Source: Mesocentrotus franciscanus (lineage: Eukaryota > Echinodermata > Echinoidea > Camarodonta > Strongylocentrotidae). Taken from it: a stretch of DNA of 64,000 nucleotides. Position 1 is the first letter of the stretch. Every line of letters starts with the position of its first letter. The notes under the pieces were generated by a model. That model was not told the origin of the DNA. It made no database searches and was given only the letters and a program-made list of their open reading frames with translations. Made by a program: the position numbers and the translations under genes. This document shows, in pieces, positions 12,530 to 22,800 of the stretch. Location of the stretch: the NCBI GenBank assembly GCA_037976565.1, contig CP137683.1, forward strand, positions 14,403,699 through 14,467,698. The letters run 5' to 3'.

Positions 12530-13824
12530 TCCCTATGAATATTCATATTTATTTGTGAGAAATTAGATTTCTGCCATAATCACTCCACGGCCCTGTAACA
12601 TAGTTAATTACGATCAATTGTATCTCCTCAAAATTAATGGTAACTCCTTCAATCAATCGTATGTTTTTACAATAGATCGTAAATTTCAGTATTTATGTTA
12701 CGATTGAAATACAATGCATGATAAGATACAATTAAGTACAGCAAGACACAATGCATTTTACATTTGATTTTCAGTATATTTTGTTATGTTTAATTCAGGG
12801 ACTTCTGGCAGTCTGACTGCAAACTTCGGGAAGAAGTTTGTCATGCGCATTGGTAAAAAAAGGTTCGTTGACACAATACGGTTTTTTTTTTTAAATCTGT
12901 AATGTGAGCGTAAAATGGAAAAACCGCGAATATTCCTAATTTCACTGAGATATTTTAGTGACCTGCACTTTTTTTTACACCTATTTCAATCATTATCTTC
13001 ACTGTTTTCTTAAAGGGATTGGATAACTTTGTCTCAGATTCTGAAACAAAATCCTGGATTTAGCTCATGCTGCAATGATAATTATAAACCTTTAGGTCAG
13101 TCAGGAATCCCATGACGTTTACAAGCTGATCTTCCGTCTGATTATCAAGATATTTATGATTGGAAATCGAAATCAAATTTTGCGTTTTCCTAACGATTTT
13201 CATAACACTACAGTCTGTTGGGGGAAATGAGTATGGTAAAACCGGTCACTCAAAGATTTTCACTCTTTTGTGGCACTTCTTGATCATTTTGAAGCGCAAT
13301 TTTTTTTTTTAGGGCTTCAATATTACACCATATCACAGACACTGATAACACGTAGGACCATGCATCTCAGATTTAACATTGTTAAACGATGCCTTTAATT
13401 GGGATCGTCCTCAACGTAATGAGCCAGGATTTGGGGACTCAAAATTCTGCCCAGAGATGGTGTTGTTCCCGGTACCCTCGGAATAGACTATTTTCGTTAT
13501 GCAATCAAATATAAGGCACAAAATCTTTTTAAGTGGCCCGTTACATATTATATTATTCTCCTGTTACGAAAAATTGTATTTCAATAGTTAGAATGCGGAT
13601 ACCAATATTAAAAATGAATAGTTTGAATAAGGCAGATATAGAAGGGGAACATGAAGAGAGAATTATAGGCCGACTGTATATTTTTAGGAATCAACATTCT
13701 CTTTTAACATTTTTCTTCACTTTATTGGGAAATTTATAAGGTTAGGCAAATGATAACATACATGTAGTATTGTTCCACATATACAGTGATCAAAATCAAA
13801 TGTAAAGATTGTTTTATGATTACT
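12530..13824. other. no gene seen
   Basis: AT-rich intergenic DNA downstream of the TRIM-like copy B. Around 13490-13560 it carries words ('aggcacaaaatcttttt', 'cctgttac') resembling the duplicated repeat at 49.2-49.4 kb, so it includes an old dispersed repeat. Confidence 0.5.
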
Positions 13825-15644
13825 TTAGAGGCTGAATAGTTTTCTGAATACGAGAATATTTTTCCCATCGCAAGCAATCATTTTCCCGGATGACGTCATC
13901 ATCACTCGAGATATAAGAAGGTTAGCCCTCCTGTCATTAGCCTCTACCATTCTTGTTGATAGAGGGAAAGATGCTACTCTTCTCTTCTTCATATCACCCT
14001 CACTCATCACCTGATCAATCATACACCTTTTGTACTCGTCATCTGATGTCACGACGTAGACGTCGTCTGTATTAGGATCAACGCAGACATTCAGGATGAC
14101 ATCATTGTGTGGGATTTCCCGTTGGGCACCCTCTCTGTCGATGATGAGCGCTCTGCGATCTGCTGGTGAGGGTCGAGCGATGAAGTGGCTTGATGACAGC
14201 ATATCACACATCTTTATCTTCTCTTTACACGTGATGGTATTGATAATCTTACCGTTAGCTGGGTTGATGACGTATAACTTTGACTGACCCGCCTCAGCAG
14301 CGATGATCATCCCATCCTGGTCAGCTGCAACATCCACCCGTGTGATATCAACCGTCGTGTTTCTTGGTATTGTGACGTCATTGATCAGCTTCCACTGTCT
14401 GTCATACACACTGATGCATCCAGTCAAACTGTCCCCCGTACTACCTCTGTACGCTTTACCGTATACTACCATGTTATCATTCAGCATTGCACAGGACCAA
14501 ACCCGTAATGTATCACTACCTTTTATCACTCTCTGAGTATGTTTAGTATTTAAATCTAACATGAATGTTTGTGTAATACCTTCTAGTCTATCTGTGATGA
14601 TAACATTGCATTCATCTATGCATCCTACAATGATCGGGAATGTGATTTTAACTCTAACGATGATTGTATCAATGAGCTTCCACTCCCAATCATATCCATC
14701 AATTCTCCCATCATACTTCATATCCCTCCAAGCACCCTTCACAAACCTCACACCTGATACAATACGATTGATTTCTTTCACCTCACCCACATTCAGTGCC
14801 TTTTTAGGACATCACTCACTAATGTATTTACACGATTCCCGTCTTTGACAACATTTTGATCGTCTTCGAGTACTGTGTCAAGTGTCTGGTTTGCATTCTC
14901 TGTAGTTTTTGTGTCATCTTGCCATGATTTCTCCATCTCGCCAATCTTTCTCTCGATCTCTTGAGCGATGTTCTGAATGTCAGCATGAAGATCGCATCGT
15001 TTATTTTTTATTGGTCCTTGTCTTTTCTCTGCATTTGTGTTGTTTTCTTCATGTCGCTTCTCTCTCTCCTCATTGTTCTTTCGAATTTCATCCTGCATCT
15101 TTTGAATCTCCTCTTGGAGTTTTTGGTTTTTTCCATCAATCTCCTGGTCAATTTTAACCGCATCCTTCTGTTCCCTGACTTTGTCTCTTGCAATCGCCTT
15201 TTCGATTACGGAATCAGCCTCATCTTTGATACTTTGCAGATGCTCGTCTGCGGCTTGTCTACACTGACTAATGTGCTTTCCATGGACTCGATATAACTCC
15301 AACTTCTCCATCACCTTTTTCTTCAGAATGTTGAGCTTTGCTTTATTTTCCATGATTGACTCCTCTAAATCCTGTCGCACGCAAGGCTTTTCATTATGAT
15401 CTATCATAGCACATGAAACACATAAAGCTACGCAATGTGTTTTACAATACATATCAATATGTTTATCATGTTTCTCACAATACAGATCAGGCCCACCGTT
15501 TCTTGCTTTTCCGATGCATTCCTTTTTGGAGGCGCAGTCATGGCAGAGCTTCTTCTTCTCCTTCACATAGAAAGTAAGATCTGCATTCGCCGTACAGTCG
15601 CCTCCTTCACAGACGCCCTCTGCAGAGCTTAATGCAGAAGCCAT
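13825..15644 (-). pseudogene. TRIM-like protein, copy B: B-boxes, coiled coil, propeller-like C-terminus; one-base frameshift
   Basis: Apparently intronless gene of about 605 codons. The first frame (15644-14793, 283 residues) holds two Cys/His-rich modules. The first is around residues 11-45 (CEGGDC...LCHDC). The second is a B-box2-like module at about 55-88 (CEKHDKH...CKTHCVALCVSCAMIDH). A long charged coiled coil follows to residue 280. There is no RING finger. The second frame (14790-13825, 321 residues) is a Val/Ile/Asp-rich repeat region of beta-propeller character, as in TRIM2/3/56-type proteins, which often act as ubiquitin ligases or immune regulators. The two frames are joined only if one A is added to a run of five at about 14811; copy A has six there. 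It could be a recent null allele or a homopolymer sequencing error. Otherwise the frame is clean, so the gene may be functional. Confidence 0.82.
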
Positions 15645-16100
15645 GCTGATCAGAGTATTGACCTACATAATACAAGAAGATAGACAGTCATACACACAGA
15701 GAAGGGAGACAGGGATGTAGGAGAGGAGAATAAGCAGCACAAAAGAAAAAAAAAGAAGGAGAAGAGAGAAGAGAGGGGGAATTAAGAGAAAAGAGAAGTA
15801 GGTGAGAGACAGAGAGAGAGAGAGGGAGAGAGAGAGAGAGAGAGAGAGAGAAAAATAGCGGTAGGAGATCGAAAGAATAATAAATTGAAAGGGAAGACAA
15901 AAACGGTGTTTAGATAAATAATAATAATAATATAATAATCGCGCCTTATCGACGTTTATCATCATCGTCGTCGTCATCATCATCATAATTGAGAGAAAGA
16001 GACGGAGAAAGAGAAAAAAGAAAGAGATAAGAGAGAGAGAGAGAGTACAGGTAGTAAGAGAGAGAGAGAGGGGGAGGATATCTAATAGATAGATTGATAC
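15645..16100. repeat. purine-rich flank and microsatellites upstream of copy B
   Basis: GA-rich DNA with a (GA)n run at about 15815-15850, a short AAT run near 15919-15937 and CAT/CGT triplets at 15958-15985. It corresponds to 3338-3760 upstream of copy A. Any promoter of the TRIM-like gene would lie here, but no defined element is visible. Confidence 0.65.
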
Positions 16101-17310
16101 ATAAATGTTTTTTTATTGCATCTTTCATGAATGGCAGTTTCACAACTGAAGTGCACATGAATAAAAAAAAAAATTTACAGTAGGGCCTACAATTTTGTTA
16201 ACAATTATTTAAACGTGTCACGTTAGGACTGCCTTAATACCATAAAAAAATTAAAAACCAGCTAATGAACATAATTTCAACCCCCAAAAATGTATAAGCA
16301 TAATTATATGGCAACATAATGTACTAAGACAAATTATACAGCAGTTCTTCGTATATTACAATACAACATATTACTACATATTACTTTTTTGAACCCTCAA
16401 TAAAAGAAAATATATATATATATACACTGCTTCATTCCGCTTCGCGCACATCAGAAAGTAACATAACTTGCTTAAATTTCTTCTATTTGCCTTCAACACT
16501 TACTCTCACAAACTTGTCAATATACCCCATACTATGATACATAGTCTAGACGCTAGCGATATGCAGTCGTTTCTCATCTTACATTGTTATCTTACTTTCG
16601 TGTTTAGAATTCCACATTATTCATATTCCATCAAAGTAACACACAATATAATTATATCGCCCAATATTCACGTATAAGCTGCTATTCTAACCTGTGTGGT
16701 GTAAATTCCCAGAAAGCTGCTCACGTAGACACTTTTTCGATAAATAAAACGTTGTCCGAAGAAGAACAAGTGCGTCAGATGCAATGAAAATGGCGTCTTG
16801 TCCAACTTTAAACTACTGCGCCCTTTGGCATTCATGCATTGGTATGCATAAATACAATTTCAATAGCAACTTACATGAATGCATACATACAATGCAGAAG
16901 TATAGCAAGCAAGAAAAACAAAACATGACAATTGATAGGCTCTAGTGCACTTCATGAATAAAATGATATGAATGTGAATAACAGCAGGCTTACATTGGAA
17001 CCCTGGTTCATAACACGCCTTATGAGTGACAAGGTAGAATATCTAGTATAAGCTCCTGAAATCCTTGCATATGATTGGCTGTGAACGCTATTGTTCCAAC
17101 AGTTTGGCACTTGTTATTGATAGCAAGTGTAATGAAAAATTGGGCCCAGAGGAATTTTTTCTGAATCTTTTTATAATATTGCTGTGGGATGATACCATTG
17201 TCATTTTGTTATATTGCATTTGTATTTTGATGTTTTTATTATGATGTAAATATCTGATAACTTTGTAAAACAGACAACATCAGCCTTGAGCTGCATGTTA
17301 TGTTGTTGTT
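16101..17310. other. no gene seen
   Basis: AT-rich sequence with a short TA run at about 16410-16425. No coding, RNA or structured repeat feature could be supported. Confidence 0.5.
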
Positions 17311-17322
17311 TTCTAATAATTA

Positions 17323-17400
17323 GATGGTCTAATTAACTAATGCTAATTGAATTGAATGGCAATTCAATTCAATTAGCATTAGTTAATTAGACCATCTAAC
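17323..17400. repeat. near-perfect palindrome
   Basis: 'agatggtctaattaactaat' is followed by 'gctaattgaattgaat', then a short centre (GGC) and the exact inverted sequence back to 'ttagaccatct'. A 35-bp-plus arm hairpin, probably a small foldback element or an inverted pair of TTGAA-type retroelement tails. Confidence 0.75.
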
Positions 17401-18456
17401 TCATTGACAAACATGTTTTCAGTCCGACCGTAACCGTCAAGTCAAGCCCCCAGAGCCCCCAAAATAGAACTCAAAGTCGACTCGATTTCACCCCTATCTA
17501 GCCCATGAGCAAAATTGTTGTCAATAGGGAGTAGTATGACTGGACATTACAAAACACAATCAAATGACAACAATTTCCGTCGGGATGAGGTGTCAGACGG
17601 CCTCTAAGAACTGGGGTAAAAATTGTATATGTCTATGCCTACATCACGCACGGGCACCGGTGCACCATAGACAAATGAATTAGTGTTACTTTATTTGTGT
17701 ATGGGCGCGGCCGGCACCATTGCACTCACCGGTTGCAAAAGTGTAATGCGCGCTAATATATATTGCGTAAAAATAATTGTTACGCAATAAAAACTCTGCG
17801 CATAGTCTCATTTGATTTCCATTATAGGTAAACAAAGGGTAATTACGAATCAGGCATATCGCAAACTCGATGAACATGAAACAAGAGCCGTCCCTGTCAA
17901 CAGTAAGTTGAAAATATTTCTTAATTATTGTCAGATTGTCATAATTGTTGTGATTTCTTGGATTTATGATTAGGACAAAATGTGTTTTCTACAGGCATTG
18001 AAAAGAATTAGATAAAGATCTAGAAAGTCTAGATCTAGACCAAGATTTAACAATCTATCGTGCATGATATTGATAAGGGTTTTAAAGCAATGTATGAGGG
18101 GGTGACTAAAGTTCGCGGAGAATTTTTTAGATATTAGGAAATGTGATATTCGATCCATGATTTCTCAAATTCTACACACATTTTTTAGTTCAATTATTAC
18201 AAAATGGACGGCAAAGGTTTGACTACATATTGGAGCAACTAGAAAATTTATCGTCAAAGAACTCCGGAGATATCGTGATCTCAAAGTTCGATGTCGGATC
18301 GGAATGCGCTGCAACTCAAGAAAAAGTCGTTTAAAAAACGAGACCTTTATTCGCGCACGGGATTTTACAGCTGTTTTATCGCTTTAATACCTAGAGCTAG
18401 AATTAGTGTCAAGCTCAGTACAATGTCATTTGACAAGATCCTTTGGATCATCATAT

Positions 18457-18556
18457 GGCCCGAATTCACAAAGGAGGTTTGTCGACAAACCTAGGTTTAT
18501 GTGCGTCATATGACGCGTTTCGATGCGTTTCAGACCAAGGTTTATGAATTCGGGCC
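18457..18556. mobile_element. short foldback MITE with GGCCCGAATTCA ends
   Basis: The left end GGCCCGAATTCACAAAGGAG and the right end TATGAATTCGGGCC are inverted, with AAACCTAGGTTTA and CCAAGGTTTA inside. It is about 100 bp and shares its outer end with the 11.4 kb element. Confidence 0.7.
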
Positions 18557-18997
18557 TATATGTTTTTAACAGACCAATAAGCATCTTTGCATTTGATGTT
18601 TTTATATATCTTTTGACTACGAATGATCTCCTAATGTCGCGTGTTAGGACAGCTAGGGCAGTTAATCCGTACAGTCGATTTCAAACACTAATTGAAGAAG
18701 TTAAGATGCAATATTTTGAGACTTATGCTGGACATTTTTATAAAGGAAATGATTGTATTCGTTATGGTTAGTGCTATTTGATGCAGATTTTTCCTGAAAT
18801 CCAAAGGCAATAGTCTATATAAGAGAGGACTTTATTTTGTTCAGTGTCCGGACATTCAACCCCAAGCCCCCTCATATCGTCTGTTTGGAGCCAGAAGGGC
18901 TTTAACTCTTACGTGTGCTTTAACACAGACTTAATGCCTTGTGGCTCTGATCAGACTATGCTTGTATAAAAAACTATCGTTTTGGAAATTAATACAG

Positions 18998-19838
18998 TTC
19001 AGTCTTCTGGATGTCATCGGGACTGAAGTCCTCAGCAGTGATACCACCCTATCATCAGGGGTTTCTGGTACCCAAGACTCCATCCTATCTCCTGGTTGCG
19101 AACAAGATGGGGACCATGACTGCACACCAACTAGTTCAAGATCCGACCAAGTTTTCCCCGACCAGGAAAAAGAAAAAGAGCTCGTCATACAAGCATTGCC
19201 CAAAGGATCCCTTGATCAGGAAAAGGACCCAACTGGGCGAGATATAAACCTTTGCGGTGATGACGCGACAATGGTTCAACCATCCAGGATAGATGGCATT
19301 AAAACCTTCAAAGTATTTGGTATTGGTGAACAGCCACTAAAGACACCTGTTAAAGACCACACGAATTCTGCTGCCTATAAGTGCTCAGACGAGATTGAGC
19401 AAGAGCAAACATCTGGTCCATGTATGCCTACTGGAAAAGGTATAGAATGCTTGATTACGAATGAATCAAACGCTCTAGAAAAGGTAGGGCAACAGTTGAA
19501 GAAGACCCTAGGCCAGACAGACCAGAAGGTTTATAAAAGCCGACGTTGTGATAAAGGAGATAAAAAGGACGCGACGTTGTTGGAGAGCGGCGACATAAAT
19601 AAAGATGGCGAGAATCAGATTTCAGATGACCGTCACCAAGCGAAGGATAATCCTGCATTGCGCAGGCGACATCGTGTCAGTCTGACTGATGCGATTGGTG
19701 AAGATGGCGCCAAGCAAACGACGGATGCAGTCCAGGCAGAAATGATGACGACGGCGCCGTCACGCAGCACTATCGGTCGCGTCATCATGATAGATGGCAT
19801 CAAGTTTGTAGCTGTAACTTGTCTACAACCACCCAAAG
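18998..19838 (+). CDS. first visible exon of the charged protein gene
   Basis: Open frame ending at CCACCCAAAG|gtaaga. It encodes a Ser/Asp/Glu/Lys-rich segment and ends with IDGIKFVAVTCLQPPKG. The open frame continues past the donor only until the hAT insertion. The exact exon start is uncertain (18998 or 19003 acceptors). Confidence 0.65.
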
Positions 19839-22800
19839 GTAAGAAGGAATTCTTAGTTACGATTGCTTATTATGATTATGACCAGAGGCGGCCCTCCCGG
19901 GGGGAGGGGCACAGTGCCCCCACTTTTTCAGATACCCCAAAAGTGCCCCTTTTTACATAGGAAAATTGCCCCTTTTATTTTGTAAGAAGTGCCCCTTTTA
20001 CTTTGAAAAGTGCCCCTATTACTTAGTAAAAGTGCCCCTTCCCCCTTTTCACCTCTGACGAGTGCCCTTTTTTTATTTTTGACACGTGCCCTTTTCCTTC
20101 GACATGTTTCCATTTTGCTTTGCAATAAGTGTCCATTTTCCATTCTCATAAATCTTGAAATTATCTTGAATAAGTGTTCTTTTTAATCTTTACTAAGTGC
20201 CCCTTTTACATTTTCATAAGTGCCCCTTTTCATATCTGGTCAGTGCCCCTTTTCACCTCTGATAAGACCGACTTTTAATAATGATACGTGCCCCTTTTCC
20301 TTTCTAATAAGGGACCTATCCCCTTTTCACCTCTTATAAATGCCCCTATCAAAATCTGATGGGTGCCCCTTTTCCGTCAACAAATTTCCCATTTTCGTAA
20401 ACGCCTCTTTTTCATCACTGGTGAGTGCCTCTTTTCAGGTGAAAAAAATGCCTCATTTTGACCTCTTATAATTATCCTTTGTACTTTGACACGTGCTCCT
20501 TTTCTATTCTAATAAGTGTCTTATCCCTTTCGATAATTGTCCCTTTTCATGTAATCATTAAACGTGCCCCTTATTTAAAGCGACTAAGAGCAATTTCCCC
20601 CAAAATTCGCTCGCTGCGCTCGCTCGCATTTAAAGATGATATAATTATGTTACTTATCAAAGGTCTTTTCAGTCTTTCGTTATGAGAATGTGATTATAAC
20701 CCCATCACGATTGGCTTTTTCCTCTTTAAAAGATGTAATTTTTCACTGCGACCTCTCAGATCTTTAAAAAATTTCTCGCTCGCATCGCTCGCTCGTAAAT
20801 GCATTTTCAGACATCACACCCAACTGTAAAGTATGATGCTTAAGCGATATCTTGTATGATGTATCAAGAGAAACAAATATTGAAATCATCCCTGATAATG
20901 TAATCACAATGTAGGGGTGTATACCAATGTCAAAAAATGGTCTATTTTCGCTTTGAGATTTCCCACTGTAGGTGCCCTTTTTTCCAGAAAGTGCCCTTTT
21001 TTGTTGGTGCCCCCCCCCCCACTTTGGAAGTCGCTCGGCCGCCCCTGATTATGACAAGTATACTGAAAAAGGGGCATGTGCTCACATAGCAATTGGGCCA
21101 GCTAGATGCAAATTTATGATTAAAATAGGCCTTCGATTTTTTTTTCACCGGCTGATCAGCATTAACATGATTAATGTTTAATGATGATAATTAAGGCAAC
21201 ATTCTAGACTTTTATTCTTCATATGGTTTTAAAGTGTTAGAATAGATATACCAGCGGAGTATAAATTTTAGATATTTGTTTGGGGGCAAATGTTACTAAT
21301 TTTCATTTATTTGTACATTTATTAATTTCAACTTGCGACACATTTAGTTCACTGCTCTATTGCAGTCTCCACGGTCCGTTGTTTCCTGTTTGAGCCGCTA
21401 TCAGATTTAGTTCCCTCTTATCTCCTCTTCCTTCGCTTCCTTCCACTGCTCGCGTCAGTCATAATGTCCTTTGCTTGTGTTTCTTCATCAACCCTCTCCA
21501 AGTGTCCAAACAATCTCAATCTCATCTTCCTAACCTTCTCCAGGATGTTAGCTAAATTCAGTTACTTTCTTATTTCCTCGTTTCTCCTCCTGTCTCTTAA
21601 TGTTACCCCTAATATAGTATCCTTTGTAACACCCACATTTTCTGTCACCTATGCAAATTCTAATCAGTTGTATTCCTACATGTACATGAAAGCTTGAACA
21701 GATATTAGCTGGCGGCAGATTTAGACTAGGTTCATTTTCTAACACGTAAGGTTGTCTACATTTTCTTTCCAGGGCATTGCAGAACTTGCAACGGGTTTGG
21801 TTCATTGCTCTACTTCTCTGCTCGATCCTGCTACATTCTGGAAGCGGCTGAAAAGTTCTGCTCCGTGCAGTGCGCCAGGAAGTTCATCAACGAGACACGG
21901 TGCCGTCCGACACCTTTTTGCCAACCGTCTGGGGATGTGGGTAGCAACGTATCTGTTTCAAGATCGGATGTAAGTCATGCTCATCAAGGTTATTAAAAAA
22001 ATCAAAGAGAGTATTCAAGACAGGAGAATAAGGCAAGGGCTTGCGGGCACGGTTATGCGACACGGACCCTTGCTTCTGCGACGATTGCTCCGCGTCCATT
22101 TCCTACACTAAACCCAGGACCCAACAACTCTTCGTAACCCTAACCTATATACCCTTACCCTATAACGTTAAACCTAACTTAACCTATAACCCAATTGTAA
22201 CCCTAACCCTAAACCTTGGACGACATATAATGGCCAGAGAAATTTGTCGAATAAGCAAAAGTCGGGTCACTAACGTACCGTAATAGTACTGTACATGTTA
22301 TCGGGGGACTGACGCATCTTGCCCGCATATTAACCTTCCCGCTTCTAAGTATTCCTAAAGGGAACGACCGGGGGCAATTCTTTTTAATAGTACTTTGTCA
22401 TTAAAATACGTAAGAAAATTTATGAATAGTACATTATCCTTGTACTTCGCTGCCTTGGATATTGAGATATTGGGTATCTCACTGCGAGAAATATTGGTAT
22501 TTTCAAAATTCTCGGAGAAGGGAAAAGGAAGGGGGCAGGCTGCAGCCTCCAGCCCATATGCCCCGTACCATCAATTCGCATGCCTTTGGATTCCCCTTCC
22601 CTGATCAAAAATTTGTTTTTAGCAAATCATTGTTTACGCTGAAAACAATGAGATAATATGTTAGTATTATTTAAAATTGTCGGGATTGTGGATTGATGAA
22701 CCTGTTTGTTTTGGGGTCGTTGTTAATACAGACATAATAGGGACTTTTAGATTTGCACGACGAGAACGTGGACTGCTACAGTGTACGTGGACCTTTTAAG

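Noticed and set aside
18669..18771. Possible upstream exon of the charged-protein gene (FQTLIEEVKMQYFETYAGHF)
   Set aside because: Has acceptor- and donor-like ends, but it leaves in phase 1 while no acceptor near 18998-19039 accepts that phase.
19839..19960. Continuation of the first charged-protein exon into 'KEFLVTIAYYDYD'
   Set aside because: It lies past a consensus donor and runs into the hAT element; phases fit the exon at 21773 better.
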